A DNA stretch of 64,000 nt from assembly GCF_006716905.1 (NCBI RefSeq), contig NZ_VFPV01000004.1, positions 425,426 through 489,425 on the forward strand, written 5' to 3'. The DNA is from Acidovorax temperans. GTDB taxonomy: Bacteria; Pseudomonadota; Gammaproteobacteria; Burkholderiales; Burkholderiaceae_C. Each line of letters opens with the position of its first letter. Within the stretch, counting starts at the first letter, position 1. Of this stretch, positions 8,334 through 17,219 are shown piece by piece. The position numbers and the translations under genes are program-made. A model generated the notes under the pieces. It was not told the origin of the DNA. It did no database searches and saw only the letters and a list, made by a program, of their open reading frames with translations.

Positions 8334-9617
8334 TCAGGCGGCGACGAACTCGTTCCACTTCTGCACCATGTACGTGTTCTCGTCCATGAGCGCGTTCCAG
8401 CACGAGATGGCGCCCATGCGCTGCTCGTAAGAGCCGCCGTCGCGCACACCACCGGCCTTGTGCAGCAGCTCGCCGTTGGGGCTCTTGATGTCTTTCTCGG
8501 CGGGCTTGCCCTCCATCCAGTAGGCCCACTCGTAGGGCTCCATCTTGGCCTTGGCGGTCTCCAGCACGGCGCTGTAGTAGCCCTGGCGGTTCAGGTAGGC
8601 GCCGGCCCAGCCGTCGAGGAACCAGTTGATGAACTCGTAGGCGCCGTCGAGCTTGCGGCCGGAAAGCGTGGTGGGCAGACCGAAGCCAGCGGCCCAGGCG
8701 CGGTAACCCTCTTTCAGCGGCTGGAAGGTGCAGGCAATGCCCTTGGAGCGCACAGCCGTGACGGCGGGCGACCACATCGACTGAATGACCACCTCGCCCG
8801 AGGCCATGAGGTTGACCGACTCGTTGAAGTCTTTCCAGAGGCTGCGGAACTGGCCGGCCTTCTTGGCCTCGATCAGGGTCTTGATCGTGAGGTCGATATC
8901 CTTCTTGGTCATGTTGCCCTTGTCGGGGTACTTGTAGAGGCCCATGGCTTCCACCACCATGGCCGCGTCCATGATGCCGATGGAGGGAATGTTCAGGATG
9001 GAGGCCTTGCCCTTGAACTCGGGGTTGAGCAGCTCGGCCCAGCTGCTGATGGGGCGCTTGATCAGGTCGGGCCGGATGCCCAGCGTGTCGGCGTTGTAGA
9101 CCGTGGGGATGAGCGACATGTACTGCGTGGGCGAGGTCGCGAACTTCTTGGACTTCTCGCCTTCGAGGTACATCACCTTCTTCGGCGCGGTGCCCTGGTC
9201 GCCCACCTTCTTGCCGCCGATCTCGCCCTTGGTGAACAGCGGTGTGGTCTTGTCGGCGTTCTTGATGCGCTTGGTGTCGATGCCCTTGAGGTTGCCGGTG
9301 GGCACGATCTTCTTGAGCGAGAAGTACTCGGAGTCCAGCAGGTCAAAGCTGTTGGGCGCGGTCACGGCGCGCTTGGCCACCTCGTCGGTGGTGACGGCCA
9401 CGTACTGGATCTCGATGCCGGTGTCGGCCTTGAACTTCTCGGCGATGGCCTTGTCCTGGTTCACCGCGGTGCCCAGGTAGCGCAGCACGATCTTTTCCTG
9501 CGCGTGAACGGCCGGAAACATGCCCGCCGCCAGAATGCCGGCCGTTCCCTTGAGCAGGGTGCGGCGCTGAACGTGACCGCTGGCGGCGTCGGTGTCGTGG
9601 GAAGCCTGGTCTGACAT
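8334..9617 (-). CDS. PotD/spermidine-type periplasmic solute-binding protein, Tat signal
   Basis: A 427-residue solute-binding protein. The N-terminus holds a twin-arginine motif (VQRRTLLKG, about residues 17-25) followed by a hydrophobic core and an AHAQ cleavage site, pointing to Tat export of a folded protein. The mature protein has PotD-like features such as KFKADTGIEIQYV, LIPTVYNADTLGI and MASGEVVIQSMWSPAV. The segment covering about residues 79-303 (genomic 8707-9384) is present a second time, inverted, at 20345-21022. This copy is the complete one and is the likely source. The gene is second in the operon after the ATPase gene. Confidence 0.94.
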   Translation of the reverse strand: MSDQASHDTDAASGHVQRRTLLKGTAGILAAGMFPAVHAQEKIVLRYLGTAVNQDKAIAEKFKADTGIEIQYVAVTTDEVAKRAVTAPNSFDLLDSEYFSLKKIVPTGNLKGIDTKRIKNADKTTPLFTKGEIGGKKVGDQGTAPKKVMYLEGEKSKKFATSPTQYMSLIPTVYNADTLGIRPDLIKRPISSWAELLNPEFKGKASILNIPSIGIMDAAMVVEAMGLYKYPDKGNMTKKDIDLTIKTLIEAKKAGQFRSLWKDFNESVNLMASGEVVIQSMWSPAVTAVRSKGIACTFQPLKEGYRAWAAGFGLPTTLSGRKLDGAYEFINWFLDGWAGAYLNRQGYYSAVLETAKAKMEPYEWAYWMEGKPAEKDIKSPNGELLHKAGGVRDGGSYEQRMGAISCWNALMDENTYMVQKWNEFVAA

Positions 9618-9676
9618 GGTGAAGTCCTCTTGCGTGGTGGGGTGGAAACAGGGGTCGTGAAAACAGGAAGGCGGGC

Positions 9677-10717
<1,041 letters not shown>

Positions 10718-10923
10718 GCCACCCTCAGTGCAAAGACCGTGCCACGCCTTAGGCGCTTGTCCGGGGTCAGGTCTGGTGCGAACCGCCTTGCGCCGTCCCC
10801 AAAGAAGTGCCGCCACCGGACGCCCCGCACCAGAATGGAAAAAAAATTCCCCAGCCCGCCCGTTTGAACCGATTGATTCAAGCATTGGCGGCACTGGGGA
10901 AGGCCAGTGAACGGCAAGGGCCC
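10718..10923. promoter_or_regulatory. Non-coding region upstream of the PotA-like operon with TTGAATCAA motif
   Basis: This 206-base gap lies upstream of the PotA-like gene and downstream of the fused Liv gene. It contains an A8 run (about 10838-10845) and the quasi-palindrome TTGATTCAA at 10874-10882, identical in reverse complement to the motif at 3406-3414. A nearby TTGAA (10865-10868 region) adds a second half site. I see no convincing -35/-10 pair. Confidence 0.35.
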
Positions 10924-13500
10924 TTACGCCACGGCCGGTGCCACCTGCTCGCCCAGGTAGGCCTGGGCCAGCGCCCCGTCGGCCGCGATCTGCGCCGCCG
11001 TGCCCTGGGCCACGATGTGCCCGCCCTCGATCACGTAAGCGCGGTCCGCCAGGGCCAGGGCCAGGCCGGCCATCTGGTCCACCAGCAGCAGCGTCATGCC
11101 CTCCCGGCGCAATTGGTCGAGTGCGGCGAACAGCTCGGCGATCACCTTGGGCGCCAGGCCGAGCGAAGGCTCGTCCAGCAACAAGATGCGCGGGCGCGAC
11201 ATCAGCGCGCGGGCGATGGCCAGCATCTGCTGCTCGCCGCCAGACAAGAGCCCCGCGCGCTGGTGCAGGCGCTCGCGCAGGCGCGGGAAGCGCTGCAACT
11301 GCGCCTCCACCCGGGCATCGCGATCGGCCGGGTGCAGGAAAGCGCCCAGGCGGATGTTGTCCAGCACGCTCAGTTCGGGGAACACCTGGCGCCCCTCGGG
11401 CACCAGCACCAGGCCGCGCGCCACCACCTGCTCGGCCCCCAGATTCTTGAGCTCGGTGCCCTCCAGGTGAATGCCACCTTGCACCGGCCGGTGCAAGCCA
11501 GCCAGCGCCTTCATGAGGGTGGACTTGCCCGCGCCGTTGGCGCCCAGCAGGGCCACGGCCTCGCCCTGGCGCACCTGCAGGTCAATGCCGTGCAGCACCG
11601 GCTCGGCACCGTAACCGGCCACCAGCGCGCCCACGCCCAGCATCTCGGGGCGGGCGCTGTTGTCGCTGATGTCGCTGGCTTCGCTGGTGCGCGGCCCGGC
11701 CTCGCCCTGCAGCGACTCGCCCAGGTAGGCCTGCTGCACGGCCGGGTCGGCCTGCACCTGGGCGGGCGTGCCCACGGCCAGGCGCACGCCAGCGTCCAGC
11801 ACCACCACCTGGTCGCTGATGCCCATCACCAGGGCCATGTCGTGCTCCACCAGCAGCACTGTCACGCCCGCATCGGCAATGCGGCGCAGCAACGCGCCCA
11901 GGCGCTCTTTGTCTTCGCGCGAGAGGCCGGCGGCGGGTTCGTCCAGCAGCAGGGCCTCGGGGTCGCTGGCCAGGCCACGCGCGATCTCCACCAGGCGCCG
12001 GTCCACGTGCGGCAGATCGGCGGCGGGCGTATCCGGGTGCCCGGTGTAGCCGCACCAGGCCAGCAGCTCGCGGGCCAGGGCGGTGTGCTCGGCGGCGTGG
12101 CGCCGGGCCGCGCCCAGCAGCGGGCCCAGGCGGCCCCGGTGCATGGCCAGCACCACGTTGTCTTGCACGCTGAGGCTGCCAAAAAGTTGCGAGGTCTGGT
12201 AGCTGCGGGCCACGCCACGCCGTGCGATGTGCAGGGCGCTCAGGCCAGTCAGTCGATCACCGCCCAGCGTGAAGCCACCGGCCGTGGGCTGGTAGAAGCC
12301 GCCCAGCATGTTGAGCGCGGTGGACTTGCCCGCGCCGTTGGGGCCGATCAGGCTGGTGACGGCGGCAGCGGGCGCGCTGAAGTGCAGGTCGGCCACGGCG
12401 CGCACGCCACCGAACTGCATGGTCAGGCCCTGGGCGGCCAGGGGCAGGCGCGCGCGCCGGGGCAGGCCGACGGCGGTGCCCGCATCGGCCGTGGTCGGTG
12501 CCGGTGCGGCGGGTGCCAGGCGCGAGCGCAGCGCGGTTTTCAGGCGCCGCACCAAGCCGGCCACGCCATCGGGCGCGGCCCACAGCACCACCAGCAGCAA
12601 CACGCCGAAGAAGAGCAGGCGGTATTCCTCCATGCCGGCCAGCAGCTCGGGCAGCAGGCCCACGATCACCGCGCCCACCAGCGGCCCCGCCACCGAGCCG
12701 GCCCCCCCCAGCACCACCACCAGCACGAACAGAATCGATTGCACAAAACCGAAGGTGTGCGGCGTGACGAAGCCCGACAGCGGCGCGAACACCGCGCCGG
12801 CCGCGGCCGCGCACAGCGCCGACAAGGCAAAGGCCACGGTCTTGATGGCCAGCGGGTTCAGGCCGATCGACTCGGACGCGGTCTCGGCGTCGCGCACGGC
12901 GCGCATGGCCGCGCCCCAGGTGCCGCGCGCCAGCCAGGCATAGGCCGCCAGGGCCAGGCCAGCCGCGCCGATGGCCAGCAAGGCCATGGCCCGCTCGCCT
13001 TGCGCCACCCCGCCCAGGGCCGGGCCGGCAATGCCCATGATGCCGTTCTGCCCACCCGTGAGCGCGCCCGCCTCCACCAGGCTGTGCTCGACGATGAAGC
13101 CGAAGGCGATGGTGATCATGGCCAGGTACGGCCCCTTCACCCGCAGCGCGGGCAGGGCCAGCAGCGCCCCGGCGGCCGCGCCAACCAGGGCGGCCAGCGG
13201 CCAGGCCAGCCAGAAGCTCAGGCCCAGCTTGGTGGTGAGGATGGCCACGGTGTAGGCGCCCATCGCATAGAAGCCCACGTGGCCAAACGACATCTGGCCG
13301 GTCAGCCCGATCAGCACGTTCAGGCCCGCGCCCACCAGGGCCAGCAGGGCCACGTTGGCCAGCACGAACACCCAGTAGCCATTGAGCGTGAGGGCCAGGA
13401 TGGCGCCCAGTGCCAGCACGGCCACCATGGCCCCGATCTGCAGCGGGGTGCCCAGGCCCAGCACAGCGGCGGGGCGATGAGAAACAGTCAAGGGGCTCAT
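10924..13500 (-). CDS. Branched-chain-type ABC transporter, fused permease and two ATPases (LivM-LivG-LivF)
   Basis: One 858-residue protein carries three subunits that are normally separate. Residues 1 to about 315 are a LivM permease with many membrane segments and the motifs GLTGQMSFGHVGFYAMGAY and RAVRDAETASESIGLNP. Residues about 345-590 are a LivG-type ATPase with Walker A GPNGAGKST and Walker B ALLLDEPAAGLS. Its signature position reads DLPHVDRRLVEIARG instead of an LSGGQ- or YGQ-like motif. Residues about 620-858 are a LivF-type ATPase with Walker A GANGAGKST, signature LSGGEQQMLAIARAL and Walker B ILLLDEPSLGLAP. The linker before LivF is rich in Ser and Asp. It overlaps the LivH-like gene by four bases. 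A complete importer needs only this protein, LivH and LivK. Substrates of Liv-type systems include amino acids, urea, amides and aromatic acids. Confidence 0.92.
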   Translation of the reverse strand: MSPLTVSHRPAAVLGLGTPLQIGAMVAVLALGAILALTLNGYWVFVLANVALLALVGAGLNVLIGLTGQMSFGHVGFYAMGAYTVAILTTKLGLSFWLAWPLAALVGAAAGALLALPALRVKGPYLAMITIAFGFIVEHSLVEAGALTGGQNGIMGIAGPALGGVAQGERAMALLAIGAAGLALAAYAWLARGTWGAAMRAVRDAETASESIGLNPLAIKTVAFALSALCAAAAGAVFAPLSGFVTPHTFGFVQSILFVLVVVLGGAGSVAGPLVGAVIVGLLPELLAGMEEYRLLFFGVLLLVVLWAAPDGVAGLVRRLKTALRSRLAPAAPAPTTADAGTAVGLPRRARLPLAAQGLTMQFGGVRAVADLHFSAPAAAVTSLIGPNGAGKSTALNMLGGFYQPTAGGFTLGGDRLTGLSALHIARRGVARSYQTSQLFGSLSVQDNVVLAMHRGRLGPLLGAARRHAAEHTALARELLAWCGYTGHPDTPAADLPHVDRRLVEIARGLASDPEALLLDEPAAGLSREDKERLGALLRRIADAGVTVLLVEHDMALVMGISDQVVVLDAGVRLAVGTPAQVQADPAVQQAYLGESLQGEAGPRTSEASDISDNSARPEMLGVGALVAGYGAEPVLHGIDLQVRQGEAVALLGANGAGKSTLMKALAGLHRPVQGGIHLEGTELKNLGAEQVVARGLVLVPEGRQVFPELSVLDNIRLGAFLHPADRDARVEAQLQRFPRLRERLHQRAGLLSGGEQQMLAIARALMSRPRILLLDEPSLGLAPKVIAELFAALDQLRREGMTLLLVDQMAGLALALADRAYVIEGGHIVAQGTAAQIAADGALAQAYLGEQVAPAVA

Positions 13501-14375
13501 ACCTTCTTCACCTCCGCGCGGCCGAAGAGACCGTTGGGCCGCCAGGCCAGCGCCGCGATCACCAGCGCGAAGGTCACGATCTGCGTATAGCCCGAGCCCA
13601 GCGTGGCGGTGATGGTGGCCTCCACCAGACCAAAAATGAGGCCGGCGATCATCACGCCCCAGGCGCTGGTGATGCCGCCCAGAATGGCCACGGCAAAGGC
13701 CTTCAGGCCAAACAGCGTGCCCATGTCGGAGTGCACGTTCATCAGCGGCGCGATCAGCACGCCCGCGATGCCCGCGAACAGGGCCGAGAGCGCAAACGCC
13801 AGGCCCACGGCACGCCGGATGGGAATGCCCATCAGGCGCGCGGCGGCGCGGTTCTGCACCACGGCCAGCATGGCCGTGCCCCAGCGCGTGCGGCGCGACA
13901 GGTAGTGCAGCAGCGCCGCCAGCACCAGGCCCACCACCGGAATGACGAGCTGCAGCGGGTACACCCCCAGGCCAAGCCCGCCCACTTCCAGCGGCGCCTG
14001 CGCCAGCGGCGACGGCAGGCTGCGCGGCTCTTTGCCGTAGGTGGCCATCACCAGGTTGTCCAGCACGATGCCCAGCGCCACCGTGGCCATGAGCCAGGCA
14101 TCAGAGCCGCGGTTCACAAAGGGGCGCACCGCCAGCCACTCCACCAGCAGGCCGTAGCAGGCGCACAGGGCCAGGGCCAGCAGCACGGCCGCGTAGCCGG
14201 GCCAGCCCAGGGTCTGGGCGAAGGTGTAGGTGAGCACGGCGCCGAGCATCATGGAGCTGCCCTGGGCGAAGTTGACCGTGCCGCTGACGGCATAGGTCAC
14301 GTAAAAGCCCAGGGCCATCAGCCCGTACATGCTGCCCAGGCCAAGGCCGCTGACCAGCGCGGATAAAACCAACAT
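13497..14375 (-). CDS. Branched-chain-type ABC transporter permease (LivH type)
   Basis: A 292-residue inner-membrane permease beginning MLVLSALVSGLGLGSMYGLMALG. It has the LivH pattern: GTVNFAQGSSMMLGA, RTRWGTAMLAVVQNRAAARLMGIP as the conserved cytoplasmic loop near residue 165, and GGITSAWGVMIAGLIFGLVEA. It would pair with the permease half of the fused protein, whose start it overlaps by four bases. The binding-protein gene is 90 bases upstream in the same direction. Confidence 0.95.
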   Translation of the reverse strand: MLVLSALVSGLGLGSMYGLMALGFYVTYAVSGTVNFAQGSSMMLGAVLTYTFAQTLGWPGYAAVLLALALCACYGLLVEWLAVRPFVNRGSDAWLMATVALGIVLDNLVMATYGKEPRSLPSPLAQAPLEVGGLGLGVYPLQLVIPVVGLVLAALLHYLSRRTRWGTAMLAVVQNRAAARLMGIPIRRAVGLAFALSALFAGIAGVLIAPLMNVHSDMGTLFGLKAFAVAILGGITSAWGVMIAGLIFGLVEATITATLGSGYTQIVTFALVIAALAWRPNGLFGRAEVKKV

Positions 14376-14465
14376 GGTTCGTCCTTTTCAAGGGGAAAGG
14401 CGGCCAGCCCCGGGGCCGCAAGGCCCGGGCTGGCGCAGGGGTGCAGGCCGCAGGGCCACAGGGCC

Positions 14466-15650
14466 TCAGTTCAGGCCCACGGGCACGATGCGGTTGTCGA
14501 TGAACTGCGCCCACACGTAGTCGTTGGCCTGCACGGCGTCGTGCACCTCGGGCGTGAAGGGCTTGGTGTAGGTCTTGATGAGGCCCTCGAACTTGTCGAT
14601 CTTGTAGAAGCCCTGGCGGATGTCGTCGCCCTTGGTGGAACCGGCGGCCTGAATGGCCAGCGCGGTGAGGTGCATGGCGTCATAGGCGTTGGCCACGCCC
14701 ACGGCCGGGGAGATGTCGCCCGGGCCCTTCACGTTGGGGTACTTGGCCACCATGGCCTTGATCACGCGCTCTCCCACCGGCGACTGCTTGCCGAAGAAGC
14801 TGTAGGTCTGCACGAAGTGCACGTCTTTGGCCATGGCGCCGGCCAGCTCGGTGAAGCGGCCACCGGCCGGGCCCCAGTGCGACACGATGGGCACCTTCCA
14901 GCCCATGCGCTCCAGCGACTTCACCACCTGGGCCGAGGGGCCGACGTTGCCCACCATGAACAGCGTGTCGGCGCCCGCGGCCTTCAGGCGCGAGAGCTGG
15001 GGCACCATGTCCACGTCGTTGGCCTCGAACTTTTCCACGCCGGCCGGGGTGACGCCCTTGGCCGCCATGGCCGCCTTCAGGCCCTTCTCGTTGCTCTCGC
15101 CCCAGGGGTTGTTCACCAGGATCAGGCCGGGCTTGGCGGTCTTGAAGGCCTTCTGGGCGTAGGCCAGCATGCCCACGTCCACGATCTCGTCCACGGCCGA
15201 CACGCGGAACGCAAAGTTCGGCTTGGCGCCGTTCTGGGTGATGCCGGTGCCCGCGGCCCACGGCCCCATGAAAGGCACCTTTTCCTGGTTCATCAACGGC
15301 ACGATGGCCATGGACACCGGCGTGTCCAGGCCGCCGAAGACCACGGCGACCTTCTCGCGGTAGACCAGCTCACGCGCGGCCACCACGCCCTTGGCGGGGT
15401 TGGCCTCGTCGTCGCGGCGCACCAGCTCCAGCTTGCGCCCGCCCAGCAGGCCGCCCTTGGCGTTGATCTCGTCAATGGCCACTTGCATGCCGCGCGTGAT
15501 GGCCTCGCCGGCCAGGGCCGACTGCCCCGACAGCGCGGTGACCAGGCCGATCTTGATGGGTTCGTTGGCCAGCGCGGGGGTGGCAGCGGCCAGGGCCAGG
15601 CCAGCGGCCAAGAGGTGGCGACGGCCAAGAGAAAACGGGGAACGGGTCAT
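14466..15650 (-). CDS. Branched-chain-type ABC transporter, periplasmic binding protein (LivK type)
   Basis: A 394-residue type I periplasmic binding protein. The signal sequence MTRSPFSLGRRHLLAAGLAL has consecutive arginines before a hydrophobic core, possibly Tat, with cleavage after PALA. The mature protein begins EPIKIGLVTALSGQSALAGE and contains INAKGGLLGGRKLELVRRDDEANP, the typical LivK/amide-binding start, plus VNNPWGESNEKGLKAAM. The start at 15650 is the last ATG that keeps the whole signal peptide. It leads the Liv-type operon and is divergent from the AtzH-like gene across a 225-base intergenic region. Proteins of this class bind leucine, amides, urea or aromatic acids; the ligand is not assignable here. 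Confidence 0.94.
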   Translation of the reverse strand: MTRSPFSLGRRHLLAAGLALAAATPALANEPIKIGLVTALSGQSALAGEAITRGMQVAIDEINAKGGLLGGRKLELVRRDDEANPAKGVVAARELVYREKVAVVFGGLDTPVSMAIVPLMNQEKVPFMGPWAAGTGITQNGAKPNFAFRVSAVDEIVDVGMLAYAQKAFKTAKPGLILVNNPWGESNEKGLKAAMAAKGVTPAGVEKFEANDVDMVPQLSRLKAAGADTLFMVGNVGPSAQVVKSLERMGWKVPIVSHWGPAGGRFTELAGAMAKDVHFVQTYSFFGKQSPVGERVIKAMVAKYPNVKGPGDISPAVGVANAYDAMHLTALAIQAAGSTKGDDIRQGFYKIDKFEGLIKTYTKPFTPEVHDAVQANDYVWAQFIDNRIVPVGLN

Positions 15651-15768
15651 GGCAGAACTCCTGAGTTGGGAAAAGGGGCGGGTGGGCCCGCGCTCCCGTT
15701 CTGCCTTGCAAGTGGCGTGCCAGTGTCGCCACGATGGCCACTTTATTGGCAACACACAGATATTAAGA

Positions 15769-15778
15769 TTGTTGACAA
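15769..15778. promoter_or_regulatory. Candidate GntR-type operator in the divergent promoter region
   Basis: TTGTTGACAA is a perfect inverted repeat (TTGT-TG-ACAA) in the middle of the AT-rich part of the region between the LivK-like gene and the AtzH-like gene. It fits the loose TNGT-N-ACNA pattern of GntR-family operators. The GntR/FCD regulator encoded at the end of the plus-strand operon (18426-19211) is the obvious candidate to bind it. A TTGACA hexamer inside it could also be a plus-strand -35 box, but I see no good -10. Confidence 0.4.
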
Positions 15779-15875
15779 GTTGGCATGTCTTTTGCGAACA
15801 CACCAAACACACGCCCAGGGCGTGCCCGCCTGGTGCATCGGGCACCAAAGCGGGGAACCCAAGAAGGAAATCACC

Positions 15876-16286
15876 ATGTCGAGCCCCCACATGAGCCCCG
15901 CCCAGATCGTGGACGACTACCTGCGCCTGCTCATGATTCCCGACCCCGCCGCCGCCAGCCGCTATGTCGCGCCTGACCTGCGCATTCGCTTCACCGGCGG
16001 GCGCGCCATGAGCGCACCAGCAGAGTGCGCCGCCTTCAACGCCACGCGCTACCGCTGGGTGAAGAAGCGCATCGACGCCACCGAAACCGTGGCGGGCGGC
16101 ACCCCCGAGCACACCGTGGTCTACAGCCTGGGCACCCTCTACGGCGAGTGGCCCGACGGCACGCCCTTCGAGGGCAACCGCTACGTCGACCGCTACGTGG
16201 TGCGCCACGGCCAGATCACCCAGATGGACGTGTGGAACGACAGCGCCGAGTGGCTGCTGGCGCGCGCCGGCCTCGCCACCCTGTAA
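15876..16286 (+). CDS. NTF2-like protein of the SnoaL/AtzH type
   Basis: A 136-residue single-domain protein with the cone-shaped NTF2 fold pattern: SPAQIVDDYLRLLMIPDPAAASRYVAPDLRIRFTGG at the start, and FEGNRYVDRYVVRHGQITQMDVWNDSAEWLL at the end. Proteins of this kind, including AtzH, are encoded beside amidases in s-triazine and related amide degradation clusters. There a small partner helps stabilise or assist the amidase. Here the gene is the first of a plus-strand operon containing an amidase two genes downstream, which fits that comparison. A GAAGGAAA ribosome-binding site lies just before the ATG. It has no signal peptide. Its biochemical role is inferred from neighbours. Confidence 0.82.
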   Translation: MSSPHMSPAQIVDDYLRLLMIPDPAAASRYVAPDLRIRFTGGRAMSAPAECAAFNATRYRWVKKRIDATETVAGGTPEHTVVYSLGTLYGEWPDGTPFEGNRYVDRYVVRHGQITQMDVWNDSAEWLLARAGLATL

Positions 16287-16295
16287 GGACAGCCC

Positions 16296-17219
16296 ATGCC
16301 CGCGCTCTACACCGGCCTGCTGCCCGACCACGGGCGCTTTGCCTACCGCCCCATCACCCGCCGGCCGCACTACGAGTGGCCCAATGGCGCGCGGCTGGCC
16401 GTCTACCTGGCGCTCAACCTGGAGCACTTTGCCTTTGGTGAAGGCCTGGGCGCCATGATCGGTCCCGCCTCGCCGCAGCCCGACGTGCTCAACCACGCCT
16501 GGCGCGAGTACGGCAACCGCGTGGGCGCCTGGCGCTGCCTTGAGCTGTTCGACCAACTCGGCCTGCCCTCGGCCGCGCTGGTGAACACCGCCCTCTACGA
16601 CCACTGCCCCGAACTCGTGGCCGCCTGCGTGGCCCGGGGCGACGAAATCGTGGGCCACGGCCACAGCAACGCCGAGCGCCAGGGCGTGCTCGACGAGGCC
16701 AGCGAGCGCGAGCTGCTGCAACTCTGCCGCGATCGCGTGCGCCAGCACAGCGGCCGCGAGCCCACGGGCTGGCTCTCGCCCTGGATCAGCGAGAGCCGAC
16801 TCACGCCCGACCTGCTGACCGAAACCGGCTACCGCTACACCCTGAACTGGTGCCACGACGACCAGCCCACCCGCCTGGCCACGCGCGACGGCCAGGGCCT
16901 GTGGGCCATTCCCTACCCGCAAGAGCTCAACGACATTCCCATGATCGTGGGCCGGCAGCTCGACGGCAAAGACTTCGCGCAAATGATCGTGGACCACTTT
17001 GACGAGATGCGGGAACAGTCGCGCCAGCAGCCCCTGGTGATGGGCATCGCCCTGCACCCCTACCTGGTGGGCCAGCCCTACCGCCTGCGCCACCTGCGCC
17101 GCGCGCTGCAGCACCTGGTGGCCGCGCGCGACAGCGGCGAGGTGTGGTTCACCACCCCCGGCGCCATCTGCCAGCACATGGACCAACTCGCCACCCAACG
17201 CCCCGAGATCACCGCATGA
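16296..17219 (+). CDS. Polysaccharide deacetylase-family hydrolase (PuuE-like)
   Basis: A 307-residue cytoplasmic protein of the NodB-like deacetylase superfamily. It has YEWPNGARLAVYLALNLEHFAFGEG at the start, EYGNRVGAWRCLELFDQLGLPSAALVNT, and the metal-site motif EIVGHGHSNAERQ around residue 120, followed by TGWLSPWISES. The pattern resembles the cofactor-independent allantoinase PuuE and related ring-opening hydrolases more than sugar deacetylases. It starts nine bases after the AtzH-like gene and overlaps the amidase start by four bases. Together with the amidase this suggests sequential hydrolysis of a cyclic or linear amide. It is only distantly similar to the deacetylase-fold gene at 5589-6470. 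Confidence 0.87.
   Translation: MPALYTGLLPDHGRFAYRPITRRPHYEWPNGARLAVYLALNLEHFAFGEGLGAMIGPASPQPDVLNHAWREYGNRVGAWRCLELFDQLGLPSAALVNTALYDHCPELVAACVARGDEIVGHGHSNAERQGVLDEASERELLQLCRDRVRQHSGREPTGWLSPWISESRLTPDLLTETGYRYTLNWCHDDQPTRLATRDGQGLWAIPYPQELNDIPMIVGRQLDGKDFAQMIVDHFDEMREQSRQQPLVMGIALHPYLVGQPYRLRHLRRALQHLVAARDSGEVWFTTPGAICQHMDQLATQRPEITA

Noticed and set aside
12000..12060. The altered LivG signature as a sign that the fused gene is a pseudogene.
   Set aside because: All other motifs and the full reading frame are intact, and the flanking transporter genes are complete. A subfamily variant is more likely.
14466..17198. A 910-codon minus-strand frame covering the LivK-like gene and the divergent PuuE-like gene.
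   Set aside because: Only the first part (14466-15650) has binding-protein motifs. Upstream of 15650 the frame runs antisense to clear plus-strand genes.
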